This document shows positions 52,002 through 60,218 of a DNA stretch of 64,000 nucleotides, piece by piece. Source of the stretch: Modestobacter marinus (GTDB lineage Bacteria > Actinomycetota > Actinomycetes > Mycobacteriales > Geodermatophilaceae); assembly GCF_011758655.1 (NCBI RefSeq), contig NZ_JAAMPA010000001.1, forward strand, positions 868,001 through 932,000, in the 5' to 3' direction. The notes beneath the pieces are model-generated. The model was not told where the DNA came from, ran no database searches, and worked only from the letters and a program-made list of their open reading frames with translations. Numbering within the stretch: position 1 is the first letter of the stretch; every line of letters starts with the position of its first letter. Both the position numbers and the translations under genes were made by a program.

Positions 52002-53564
52002 TCATGCCGCCGACGCCCCGAGGTAGGCGCGGAGCACCTCGGGGTCGCGCTGGACCTCCGCCGGGGTGCCCTCGGCGATCTTCTTGCCGAAGTCCAGGAC
52101 GGTGACCTGCTCGGCGAGCCCCATCACGAAGGGCATGTCGTGCTCGACGAGCAGGATCGACAGGCCGAGGTCCCGGCGCACCTGGCGGATGGTCTCGGCC
52201 ATCTCCTGCGACTCCCCGTGGGTCATCCCGGCGACCGGCTCGTCCAGCAGCAGCAGGGACGGGCGGGCGGCCAGCGCGCGGCCCATCTCGACCCGCTTGC
52301 GGTTGCCGTAGGACAGGCTGTGCACGGGCACGTCCAGCAGGGGGCCCAGGCCCAGCAGGTCGGCGATGTCACGCACCGTCGCCCGGTGGGCGCGCTCCTC
52401 GCGGCGGGCTCCCGGCGTGCGCAGGGCGCTGGCCAGGACGCCGGAGCGCATCAGCCGGTGCCGGCCGACCAGCAGGTTGTCCTCGACGGTGTCCTCGAGG
52501 GCCAGCGAGATGTTCTGGAAGGTGCGGGCCACGCCGAGTTCGGCGGTCCGGTGCGAGGGGAGGGCGGTCAGCTCGTCGTCCCCGTAGGTCACCCGCCCCT
52601 CGGTGGCCCGGTAGGCGCCACCCAGCACGTTGATGCAGGTGGACTTGCCCGCCCCGTTCGGCCCGATCAGCGCGTGCACGGTGCCGGGCTCGACGGCGAA
52701 GGAGACCTCCGACAGCGCGGAGATGCCACCGAAGCGCACGGTCAGCTCCTCGACGGCGAGCCGCTTGGGCGCCTCGGCGGTCGGGATCCCCGGCTCGGTG
52801 ACGACCACGGTGGCCGGGCGCTCCGGCGCGGCGACGCCCAGGTAGCGCTCCCGGACGTCGTCGCTGGCGGCCAGCTCGGCGGCGCTGCCCGACGCGGTGA
52901 CGTGGCCGACCTCGAGCACGTAGGCCCGGTCGGCGACCCGCAGGCCCATCACGGCGTTCTGCTCGATCAGCAGGACGGCGGTGCCCTGGGCGTTGATCGT
53001 GGTGACGATCTCGCCGATCTGGTCGACCAGCAGCGGGGCCAGCCCCAGCGACGGCTCGTCCAGCAGCAGCAGCTCCGGCGAGGTCATCAGCGCCCGGCCC
53101 ATCGCCAGCATCTGCTGCTGGCCGCCGGACAGCAGCCCGCCGAGCTGGCCACGGCGCTCGGCGAGCACGGGGAAGAGGTCGAAGACCCGGTCCCGGGCCT
53201 CGTCGCGGGCCTTGCCGTCGCGGACGGTGAACCCACCGGCCCGCAGGTTCTCCTCGACCGTGAGGTCCCGGAACACCCGCCGGCCCTCGGGCACCTGGAC
53301 CAGCCCGCGCCGGACCACCGCGGAGGTGTCCAGCCCGGCCAGGTCGGCGCCCTGGTAGCGGATCGTCCCGCCGGTAACCGCGCCGCCGTAGGAGCCGAGG
53401 GCGCGGGAGACCGCCCGCAGCAGCGAGGTCTTCCCCGCGCCGTTGGAGCCGAGGACGGCGACGACCGAGCCGGCTCCCACCTCCAGCGACACGTCGCGCA
53501 GCGCCTGGACGGCGCCGTCGTAGGAGACGTCGAGGTGCTCGACGCGCAGCAGCGGTTCGGCCAT
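52002..53564 (-). CDS. Fused Liv-type ATP-binding protein (LivF-LivG in one chain)
   Basis: 520 residues with two complete ABC ATPase domains. Domain 1 (1-245): GSNGAGKTSLLR Walker A, LLSGGQQQMLAMGRAL signature, LLLLDEPSLGLAP Walker B, LivF-like. A linker of about 20 residues leads to domain 2 (265-520): GPNGAGKSTCINVL, HSLSYGNRKRVEMGRAL (signature SYG rather than SGG), LLLLDEPVAGM, LivG-like. In most Liv systems these are separate proteins. The fusion fixes heterodimer formation. It is the first gene of the transporter operon, divergent from paaX-like. Confidence 0.93.
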   Translation of the reverse strand: MAEPLLRVEHLDVSYDGAVQALRDVSLEVGAGSVVAVLGSNGAGKTSLLRAVSRALGSYGGAVTGGTIRYQGADLAGLDTSAVVRRGLVQVPEGRRVFRDLTVEENLRAGGFTVRDGKARDEARDRVFDLFPVLAERRGQLGGLLSGGQQQMLAMGRALMTSPELLLLDEPSLGLAPLLVDQIGEIVTTINAQGTAVLLIEQNAVMGLRVADRAYVLEVGHVTASGSAAELAASDDVRERYLGVAAPERPATVVVTEPGIPTAEAPKRLAVEELTVRFGGISALSEVSFAVEPGTVHALIGPNGAGKSTCINVLGGAYRATEGRVTYGDDELTALPSHRTAELGVARTFQNISLALEDTVEDNLLVGRHRLMRSGVLASALRTPGARREERAHRATVRDIADLLGLGPLLDVPVHSLSYGNRKRVEMGRALAARPSLLLLDEPVAGMTHGESQEMAETIRQVRRDLGLSILLVEHDMPFVMGLAEQVTVLDFGKKIAEGTPAEVQRDPEVLRAYLGASAA

Positions 53565-53639
53565 CGCCGTCCTTCCGGGTCAGTTCCGAGCGGGGGCGGG
53601 CAGCGCCGGGCGACGAGGCGCCCGACGTGCTCGGTGTCA

Positions 53640-53692
53640 CACAAAAGCTAGAGAGGGTCTCGACGTGCGTCAAGGAGTTGTCTAGCTTTGTG
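53640..53692. promoter_or_regulatory. Operator-like inverted repeat upstream of PaaX-like gene
   Basis: cacaaaagctaga at 53640-53652 is inverted as tctagctttgtg at 53681-53692 (one-base indel). It is an AT-rich spot in the divergent promoter between the transporter operon and the PaaX-like gene, and a strong candidate regulator site. Confidence 0.65.
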
Positions 53693-53733
53693 CTCGCGAG
53701 CCGTGACCCGGCGGCTCCGGACGAGGGGGTCCC

Positions 53734-54588
53734 GTGGACGCAGCGGTGCGCACCCAGGCGGCGTCGGCCGACCTGGGTGCTGACGGGCCGCACCGCCCGC
53801 AGTCGTTGCTGCTCGGCTTCCTCGGTGGCTTCGTGCTGGGCAGGGACCTGCCGCCGCTGCCGGCGGTGGTGCTGCTCGACCTGCTCGGGGAGCTCGGCGT
53901 CACCGAGGCCGCCGCCCGGGCCACGCTCAAGCGGATGACCCATCGCGGCCTGCTGGAGCGGTCGCAGGTGGGGCGCACCGCGCGGTACCAGCTGACCGCC
54001 CTGAGTGAGGGGGTGCTCAGCCGCGCCGGCCGGCGGGTCGACTCACCCACCCCGTTCGAGCACCCGGAGGGCGGCTGGACGCTGCTGAGCTACTCGATGC
54101 CGGAGACCCTCCGCGACCTCCGGCACCGGGTCCGCTCCCGGCTGACCTGGGCGGGCTTCGGCGGCCTCCGCGACGGGCTGTGGATCGCCCCCGGCACGGT
54201 CGACGTCGCGGAGGTCTTCGCCGAGGCCGGCCTCGAGGACGCCGCCGCGCTGGCCGACTGGTTCGCCGCGCAGCCACTGCCGGGCACGGACGTCGACGGG
54301 ATGGTCCACCGGGCCTGGGACGTCCCGGCCGTGCTCGCCGCCCACCAGGCCTTCCTGCAGGCGTGGGCAACCCCACCGGCGCACCTCAGCGAGCTGGGGC
54401 GGGCCACCCTGCTCATCGCCGACTGGCTCCGGCTGCTCCGCACCGACCCCGGGCTGCCCGCGCTCCACCTCGGCCCGGACTGGCCGGCCGCGCGGAGCGC
54501 CGAGCTCTACCAGCAGACGTTCGCCGCACTCCGGCCCGGCGCCCAGGCCGCCCTGGTCCGGACCGTCCGAGCCGCCACCGGCCCGTGA
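53734..54588 (+). CDS. PaaX family transcriptional regulator
   Basis: 284 residues. N-terminal winged helix (SLLLGFLGGFVLGRDLPPLP, VTEAAARATLKRMTHRGLLERSQVGR) and a PaaX-like middle and C-terminal region (WTLLSYSMPETLRDLRHRVRSRLTWAGFGGLRDGLWIAPG). PaaX proteins repress phenylacetate-type catabolism and respond to acyl-CoA intermediates. Here it sits between a transporter/ligase operon and an SDR/ligase/hydratase operon, so it likely controls both. GTG at 53734 follows gaggggg. Confidence 0.88.
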   Translation: MDAAVRTQAASADLGADGPHRPQSLLLGFLGGFVLGRDLPPLPAVVLLDLLGELGVTEAAARATLKRMTHRGLLERSQVGRTARYQLTALSEGVLSRAGRRVDSPTPFEHPEGGWTLLSYSMPETLRDLRHRVRSRLTWAGFGGLRDGLWIAPGTVDVAEVFAEAGLEDAAALADWFAAQPLPGTDVDGMVHRAWDVPAVLAAHQAFLQAWATPPAHLSELGRATLLIADWLRLLRTDPGLPALHLGPDWPAARSAELYQQTFAALRPGAQAALVRTVRAATGP

Positions 54589-54649
54589 CGACGGCGGACC
54601 CCACCACCCGATCGACCCACCCACCGAACCCCCGAACGAAGGAGCACTC

Positions 54650-55558
54650 GTGGACCTGACCGGCAAGGTCGCCGTCGTCACCGGATCCGGACGGGGCCTC
54701 GGCCTCGCCTACGCCACCGAACTCGCCCGCTGCGGCGCCGCCGTCGTCGTCAACGACGTCGACGCCGCGGTCGCCGAGGCGGCGGTGCAGTCCCTCACCG
54801 ACGCCGGCGGCACCGCCGTCGCCGAGGTCGTCGCCGTCGGCAGCAGCGAGGCCGCCCAGGCCCTGGTCGACCGGGCGGTGGACGAGTTCGGCCGGCTCGA
54901 CGTGCTGGTCAACAACGCCGGCATCCTGCGCGACACCACGCTGTGGAAGATGACCGACGAGCAGTTCGACGCCGTGCTCACCACCCACCTGCGCGGCACC
55001 TTCACCTGCACCCGCGCCGCCGCGGTCCGGATGCGGGAGCAGGGCGAGGGCGGCCGGGTCATCTGCATCGGCTCCCCCACCGGCCAGGTCGGCAACTTCG
55101 GCCAGACCAACTACGCCGCCGCCAAGGCCGGGATCGTCGGGATGGTGCGCACCTGGGCGATGGAACTGGCCCGCGCCGAGATCACCGTGAACGCCGTCGT
55201 CCCGGTCGCCGCCACCGCGATGACCGAGACGGTGCCCTTCCTCAAGCCCTACGTCGACGCGCTCGCCGCCGGTGACCCGCTGCCGGCCTTCGCCCGCCAG
55301 GAGCTCGGCTTCGGCAGCCCCCAGGACGCCGCCGGGCTGGTCGCCTTCCTCGCCTCCGACGCAGCCAGCGGCATCACCGGGCAGGCGGTGGGCATCGGCG
55401 GTGACCGGCTCGCGCTGTGGAGCCACCCCACCGAGGTCGTCGTCGAGTTCGCCGACGGGACCGGCTGGTCCCCCGACGCCATCGCCGAGGTGTGGCCGAA
55501 GGCGTTCGAGGGCTCCCAGCAGACCGTGGGCCAGCAGCTGCCGGAGCCCCCGAAGTGA
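54650..55558 (+). CDS. SDR-family dehydrogenase (hydroxyacyl-CoA type)
   Basis: 302 residues. Rossmann motif TGSGRGLGLAYA, NNAG at DVLVNNAGILRD, catalytic Ser in ICIGSPTG and YAAAKAG. The C-terminal extension resembles peroxisomal multifunctional-type hydroxyacyl-CoA dehydrogenases used in steroid and side-chain beta-oxidation. It would oxidise a 3-hydroxyacyl-CoA. GTG 54650 has gaaggag upstream. It is first in a four-gene operon with overlaps throughout. Confidence 0.88.
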   Translation: MDLTGKVAVVTGSGRGLGLAYATELARCGAAVVVNDVDAAVAEAAVQSLTDAGGTAVAEVVAVGSSEAAQALVDRAVDEFGRLDVLVNNAGILRDTTLWKMTDEQFDAVLTTHLRGTFTCTRAAAVRMREQGEGGRVICIGSPTGQVGNFGQTNYAAAKAGIVGMVRTWAMELARAEITVNAVVPVAATAMTETVPFLKPYVDALAAGDPLPAFARQELGFGSPQDAAGLVAFLASDAASGITGQAVGIGGDRLALWSHPTEVVVEFADGTGWSPDAIAEVWPKAFEGSQQTVGQQLPEPPK

Positions 55559-56430
55559 GTCTCGAGCTGGACCTGGACGCGCTGGTCGCGATCGACGTGC
55601 ACACGCACGTGCACGCCGACACCCACGGCCACCTGGCGCTGGACGACGAGCTCAACGACGCGGCCGCCAAGTACTTCAAGGGCGACCCGTACAACCCGAC
55701 CGTGCCCGACATCGCCGCCGACTACCGGGCCGCGAACATGGCCGCCGTCGTCTTCACCGTCGACATCGAGCACGCCACCGGTCACCCGGCGCTGTCCAAC
55801 GAGGAGATCGCCGATCTCGCCGCCGAGCACCCCGACGTGCTCATCCCGTTCGGCTCGATCGACCCGGCGCGAGGCAGCAAGGGCATCGCCCTGGCCCGCA
55901 AGCTCGTCGAGCAGCACGGGGTGCGCGGGTTCAAGTTCCACCCGTCGATCCAGGCCTTCGAGCCCAACTCCCGGTCGGTCTACCCGCTCTACGAGGAGCT
56001 GCAGTCCCTCGGCGTCCCGGCGCTGTTCCACACCGGGCAGACCGGGATCGGCGCCGGGCTGCCCGGTGGGCGCGGGATCAAGCTGCGCTACTCCGACCCG
56101 ATGCTGCTCGACGACGTCGCCGCCGACTTCCCGGGGCTGACGATCATCATGGCCCACCCCTCGGTGCCCTGGCAGGACGCCGCGATCTCGGTGGCCACCC
56201 ACAAGGCCAACGTCTACATCGACCTGTCCGGCTGGTCGCCGAAGTATTTCCCGCCCCAGCTGGTCCGCGCCGCCAACACCATGCTGAAGCACAAGGTGCT
56301 CTTCGGCTCCGACTACCCGCTGCTGCGCCCCGAACGCTGGATCCGCGACTTCGAGGCACTGGAGATCAAGGACGAGGTGCGGCCGCTGATCATGAAGGAG
56401 AACGCGATCGTGGCCCTGGGACTGCGGTGA
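55555..56430 (+). CDS. Amidohydrolase-family enzyme (ACMSD-like)
   Basis: 291 residues. AIDVHTHVHAD gives the metal H-x-H, GFKFHPSIQAF and IIMAHPSVPW further His, and LFGSDYPLL the final Asp, as in the amidohydrolase_2 family of decarboxylases and hydrolases. It may decarboxylate or hydrolyse a ring-derived intermediate. GTG 55555 overlaps the SDR stop, and the next gene overlaps its own stop, so all are co-translated. Confidence 0.87.
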   Translation: MSLELDLDALVAIDVHTHVHADTHGHLALDDELNDAAAKYFKGDPYNPTVPDIAADYRAANMAAVVFTVDIEHATGHPALSNEEIADLAAEHPDVLIPFGSIDPARGSKGIALARKLVEQHGVRGFKFHPSIQAFEPNSRSVYPLYEELQSLGVPALFHTGQTGIGAGLPGGRGIKLRYSDPMLLDDVAADFPGLTIIMAHPSVPWQDAAISVATHKANVYIDLSGWSPKYFPPQLVRAANTMLKHKVLFGSDYPLLRPERWIRDFEALEIKDEVRPLIMKENAIVALGLR

Positions 56431-57971
56431 GGAACGCCGGCCTGGGCTCCTGGCCCGAACGGCACCTCCGGAGCTCCCCCCGCAAGCCGGCGCTCTGGTT
56501 CGAGGGGACGACGACGACGCACGGCGAGTTCGCCCTGCGAGTCCGGCGGGCCGCCGCCGCCCTGGCCGAGCTGGGGGTGCAGCGCGGCGACCGGGTGGCC
56601 TGGTTCGGGGCCAACCACCCCGCCGGGCTCGAGACGCTGTACGCCTGCGGCCAGCTCGGGGCGATCTGGGTGCCGGTGAACGCGCGGTTCACCCCGCCCG
56701 AGGCGCAGTACGTGCTCGAGCACTCCGGGGCGTCCCTGGTCGTGCACGGCCGGGAGCACGGGGCGACGGCGGACACCCTGCGCGCGGCCCTGCCCGCCGT
56801 CCGGCACTGGGTGGCCGCCGAGCCACCGCTGTCCGGTGGCGCCGACTCGCTGGACTGGGCGGGGCTGCTGGCGGCGGCGGAGCCGGTGCAGCGCGACGAG
56901 CCGGTCGGCCTCGACGACATCTGCCTGATCATGTACACCTCCGGCACCACCGGCCGGCCCAAGGGCGCGGTGCTCACCCACGGGAACATGACCTGGTCGT
57001 GCATGAGCCAGGTGCTCGGGTTCGACTTCACCCCGGACGAGCGGACCCTGGCGCTGGCCCCCCTGTTCCACATCGGCGGGCTGAACGGGACGCTCAACCC
57101 GACGCTGCTGCGCGGCGGCTGCGCCGTGCTGGTGCGGGGGTTCGACCCGCCGGCGACGCTGGCGGTCATCGCCGAGCAGCAGGTGACGTCGTTCTTCGCC
57201 GTCCCCACCATGCTCGACGCGCTCAGCCGCCAGCCCGACTTCGACACCCTCGACCTGTCGGCGCTGCGCACCATCGGCGCCGCCGGCGCCCCGCTCCCCC
57301 TGCCGCTGCTGCGTACCTGGCTGGAGCGGGGGGTGACCGTGCAGCAGGCCTACGGGATGACCGAGTCGGCGCCGGCCGGCACCGCCCTGGACAGCGCGGA
57401 CGCCGTGGCGAAGGTGGGGTCGGCGGGGAAGTCGCAGTTCTTCACCGACGTCAAGGTGGTCCGGCCCGACGGGACGGAGTGCCCGCCGGGTGAGGTCGGG
57501 GAGATCGTGCTGTCCGGGCCGAACGTCATGGCCGGCTACTGGAACGCCCCCGAGGCGACCGCCGCCGCGATCGTCGACGGCTGGTACCACTCCGGGGACG
57601 CCGGCTCGACCGACGAGGACGGCTACCTCTACATCCGCGACCGGTACAAGGACATGATCATCTCCGGCGGTGAGAACGTGTACCCGGCCGAGGTCGAGTC
57701 GGTGATGCTCGAGCTGCCCGAGGTGCAGGAGGTCGCGGTCATCGGCAAGCCCGACGCGCACTGGGGCGAGGTCGGCCTGGCCGTCGTCGTCCCCGCGCCC
57801 GGGGCTCCCCGTGACCCGGACGCGCTCCGCGCCGCGCTGCGGGAACGGCTCGCCGGGTTCAAGGTGCCCAAGGAGGTCCGTTACGTGGACGAGCTGCCCA
57901 AGACCGCGACCGGCAAGATCCGCAAACCGGACCTACGACAGACGTACGTACCCATCGAGGAGGACGCATGA
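56427..57971 (+). CDS. AMP-dependent acyl-CoA synthetase
   Basis: 514 residues. Motifs: IMYTSGTTGRPKGAVLTHGN, AYGMTESAPAGT, GWYHSGDAGSTDEDGYLYIRDRYKDMIISGG (key residues D and K) and the C-terminal lysine in KTATGKIRKPDLR. It activates a fatty or aromatic acid to its CoA ester. The cluster's second ligase, at 47087, may act on a different intermediate. GTG at 56427 overlaps the amidohydrolase stop. Confidence 0.9.
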   Translation: MRNAGLGSWPERHLRSSPRKPALWFEGTTTTHGEFALRVRRAAAALAELGVQRGDRVAWFGANHPAGLETLYACGQLGAIWVPVNARFTPPEAQYVLEHSGASLVVHGREHGATADTLRAALPAVRHWVAAEPPLSGGADSLDWAGLLAAAEPVQRDEPVGLDDICLIMYTSGTTGRPKGAVLTHGNMTWSCMSQVLGFDFTPDERTLALAPLFHIGGLNGTLNPTLLRGGCAVLVRGFDPPATLAVIAEQQVTSFFAVPTMLDALSRQPDFDTLDLSALRTIGAAGAPLPLPLLRTWLERGVTVQQAYGMTESAPAGTALDSADAVAKVGSAGKSQFFTDVKVVRPDGTECPPGEVGEIVLSGPNVMAGYWNAPEATAAAIVDGWYHSGDAGSTDEDGYLYIRDRYKDMIISGGENVYPAEVESVMLELPEVQEVAVIGKPDAHWGEVGLAVVVPAPGAPRDPDALRAALRERLAGFKVPKEVRYVDELPKTATGKIRKPDLRQTYVPIEEDA

Positions 57972-58423
57972 GCACCACCACCACCATGGCCGAACTGCCC
58001 GCGCTGAAGGGCCAGGAGCTGGGCACCAGCGACTGGTACGAGGTGACCCAGGAGGCGGTCAACCTGTTCGCCGACGCCACCGGCGACCACCAGTGGATCC
58101 ACGTCGACGTCGAGCGGGCGAAGGCGGAGAGCCCGTTCGGCGGCCCCATCGCGCACGGGTACATGACCCTGTCGCTGCTCGTGCCGCTGGTCTCGCAGAC
58201 CTACGCGATCACCGACTCGAAGATGGGCGTGAACTACGGGCTGAACAAGGTCCGGTTCCCCGCACCCGTGCCGGTCGGCTCGAAGGTCCGGGCCCGCGTG
58301 ACGCTCAAGGACGTCGAGGAGGTCGCCGGCGGGCTGCAGAACACCTTCGCCGTCACCATCGAGCGCGAGGGCGGCGACAAGCCGGTCTGCATCGCCGAGT
58401 GGGTCACCCGCGCCTACGCCTGA
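57968..58423 (+). CDS. MaoC-like enoyl-CoA hydratase
   Basis: 151-residue hot-dog-fold protein. Catalytic region NLFADATGDHQWIHVDVERAK (Asp and His) and FGGPIAHGYMTLSLLVPLV match the MaoC hydratase 2 motif, which adds water to trans-enoyl-CoA. NYGLNKVRFPAPVPVGSKVR is typical. ATG 57968 overlaps the ligase stop. With the SDR it could complete two steps of a beta-oxidation-like spiral; no acyl-CoA dehydrogenase is in the window. Confidence 0.92.
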   Translation: MSTTTTMAELPALKGQELGTSDWYEVTQEAVNLFADATGDHQWIHVDVERAKAESPFGGPIAHGYMTLSLLVPLVSQTYAITDSKMGVNYGLNKVRFPAPVPVGSKVRARVTLKDVEEVAGGLQNTFAVTIEREGGDKPVCIAEWVTRAYA

Positions 58424-58430
58424 CGGAGGA

Positions 58431-58478
58431 CCCTCCTGCCCCACCGCTCGCGAGGTCGCGGCGGGCCCTGCAGGAGGG
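58431..58478. terminator. Hairpin between MaoC operon and LOG-family gene
   Basis: ccctcctg at 58431-58438 pairs with caggaggg at 58471-58478, with a GC-rich 32-nt loop that can fold further. It starts 8 bp after the MaoC stop. Confidence 0.5.
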
Positions 58479-58496
58479 CCACGACGGCGATGCGCA

Positions 58497-58502
58497 TACC
58501 GT
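58497..58502 (+). promoter_or_regulatory. Putative -10 element (TACCGT) of leaderless LOG-family gene
   Basis: TACCGT fits TANNNT and lies 7 bp before the GTG at 58510, without a Shine-Dalgarno in between. Confidence 0.5.
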
Positions 58503-58509
58503 CCGCGGT

Positions 58510-59082
58510 GTGCGCATCGCCGTCTTCACCGGGTCCCACGCCGGGCCGCCGTCCCACCAGCGGGCCGCCGCCACCTTCGCCACCGAGCTGGCCCGGGCCG
58601 GTGTCGGCATCGTCTACGGCGGGGGGGACGTGGGGCTGATGGGCGTCGTCGCCGACGCGGCGCTGGCCGCCGGCGGCGAGGTGGTCGGGGTGATCCCACA
58701 GCACCTGGTGGACGACGAGGTCGCCCACCCCGGGCTGCCTCGGCTGGAGGTCGTGCAGACGATGCACGAGCGCAAGGCCGTGATGGCCGACCTCTCCGAC
58801 GCCTTCGTCGCGCTGCCCGGTGCCGCCGGCACGCTGGAGGAGCTGTTCGAGGCCTGGACCTGGGGGATGCTCGGGCTGCACGCCAAGCCCACCGCGTTCC
58901 TCGACGTCGACGGGTTCTGGCAGCCGCTGCTGGGCCAGCTGCGCCGGATGGTCGACGACGGCTACCTGGCCGCCAACCGGCTCGACGCCCTCGGCGTGGT
59001 GCACGACGCCGCGGAGCTGCTGTCCTTCGTCGCGGGCTACGAGCACCCCGCGCGCAAGTGGACTCCACCGCCGGCCGCCTAG
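58510..59082 (+). CDS. LOG family nucleotide 5'-monophosphate phosphoribohydrolase-like protein
   Basis: 190 residues, Rossmann-like LOG fold (TIGR00730). FTGSHAGPPSHQRAA, VYGGGDVGLMGVVADAAL, MHERKAVMADLSDAFVALPGAAGTLEELFEAW are characteristic. The canonical PGGxGTxxE is PGAAGTLEE here, with Ala for the second Gly; the catalytic Glu and Arg remain. LOG enzymes release bases from nucleoside monophosphates, including cytokinin precursors. It ends in TAG, and that stop overlaps a -10 element for the next gene. Confidence 0.85.
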   Translation: MRIAVFTGSHAGPPSHQRAAATFATELARAGVGIVYGGGDVGLMGVVADAALAAGGEVVGVIPQHLVDDEVAHPGLPRLEVVQTMHERKAVMADLSDAFVALPGAAGTLEELFEAWTWGMLGLHAKPTAFLDVDGFWQPLLGQLRRMVDDGYLAANRLDALGVVHDAAELLSFVAGYEHPARKWTPPPAA

Positions 59083-59085
59083 CCT
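59080..59085 (+). promoter_or_regulatory. Putative -10 element (TAGCCT) of leaderless reductase gene
   Basis: TAGCCT starts with the stop codon of the LOG-family gene and lies 7 bp before the ATG at 59093. Confidence 0.45.
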
Positions 59086-59092
59086 GCTGCCC

Positions 59093-60208
59093 ATGGAGCA
59101 CGCGGACGTCGTCGTCGTCGGGGGTGGGCCGGCCGGCGCGGCGTGCGCGGCCGCCGTCCGCCGGGCCCGGCCGGACGCCGACGTGCTGGTCCTCGACCGG
59201 ACCGACTTCCCCCGGGACAAGGTCTGCGGTGACGGGATCGCCCCCGAGGCGCTCGACGTGCTCGCCGGGCTGGGGATCGACGTCGCGGCGCTGACCGCGG
59301 GCTTCCCCGCCGTCCCCCGGCTGCGCCTGCAGAGCCCGGCCGGGACGACCGTCGAGCGCGCGCTGCACCGGCCCTCGCTGGTCGTGCCGCGGGCGGTGCT
59401 CGACGGCCGGCTGCTGGAGCAGGTGCTGGCCACCGGCGTGCGGTTCCGGCGGCACACCGTCCGCCGGGTCACCGTGCACCCCACCCACGTGGAGGTCGAC
59501 GGCGCCGTCCGGGCCGGGGTGCTGGTGGGCGCCGACGGCGCCGAGTCGGTGGTGCGCCGCGCGCTCGGGGTGGCCCCCAACCCGCCGGACCGGCTGGCCA
59601 TCGCGATCCGCGGCTACGCGCCGGTGCTCCCCGGCACCGACGGCGTGCAGGTGGTGACCACCACCGACCAGCGGTGGCCGGCCTACGCCTGGTCCTTCCC
59701 GCTCGGCGACGGGCGGGCCAACGTCGGCTACGGCGAGCTCGTCTCCGGCGGGGTGACCCGCACCGAGCTGGTCGCCGGGCTGCACCGGATGCTCCCCGGG
59801 GTGCAGCCGGAGGGGCTGCGCGCGCACCGGCTGCCGCTGTCGACCGGCCGGCCCCGGCTGCCCGGCGGCCGGGTGCTGCTGGCCGGGGATGCGCAGTCAC
59901 TGATCAACCCGCTCACCGGGGAGGGGATCTTCTACGCCGTGCTCTCCGGCGCGCTGGCCGGCACGGCCGCCGGCTCCGGCCGGCGGGCCGGTGAGGTGCA
60001 CCGGCAGCTGCTGCGCCGCCGCCTCGGCGGGCACCTCCGGGCCTCGTCGGTGACCTCCCAGCTGAGCCGGTGGCCGGTGCTGATGGACGCCGCCGTGCGC
60101 GCGGCGCAGGCCGACCAGGGGGTCTTCGACGACGTCGTCGCCCTCGGGCTGGCCGACGGGCGGCTCACCGCCCGGACCCTCGCCGCCACGGTGCGCGGAC
60201 TGCGCTGA
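59093..60208 (+). CDS. Geranylgeranyl-reductase-family FAD oxidoreductase
   Basis: 371 residues. N-terminal FAD-binding VVVGGGPAGAACA, second motif DKVCGDGIAPEALDVL typical of the geranylgeranyl reductase family, and VLLAGDAQSLINPLTGEGI with the GD motif that binds FAD ribityl. Members reduce polyprenyl chains or hydroxylate aromatics; in actinobacteria some reduce a menaquinone isoprene unit (MenJ-like), an attractive but unproven role. ATG 59093 fits leaderless spacing. Confidence 0.83.
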   Translation: MEHADVVVVGGGPAGAACAAAVRRARPDADVLVLDRTDFPRDKVCGDGIAPEALDVLAGLGIDVAALTAGFPAVPRLRLQSPAGTTVERALHRPSLVVPRAVLDGRLLEQVLATGVRFRRHTVRRVTVHPTHVEVDGAVRAGVLVGADGAESVVRRALGVAPNPPDRLAIAIRGYAPVLPGTDGVQVVTTTDQRWPAYAWSFPLGDGRANVGYGELVSGGVTRTELVAGLHRMLPGVQPEGLRAHRLPLSTGRPRLPGGRVLLAGDAQSLINPLTGEGIFYAVLSGALAGTAAGSGRRAGEVHRQLLRRRLGGHLRASSVTSQLSRWPVLMDAAVRAAQADQGVFDDVVALGLADGRLTARTLAATVRGLR

Positions 60209-60218
60209 CCGCGCACGC

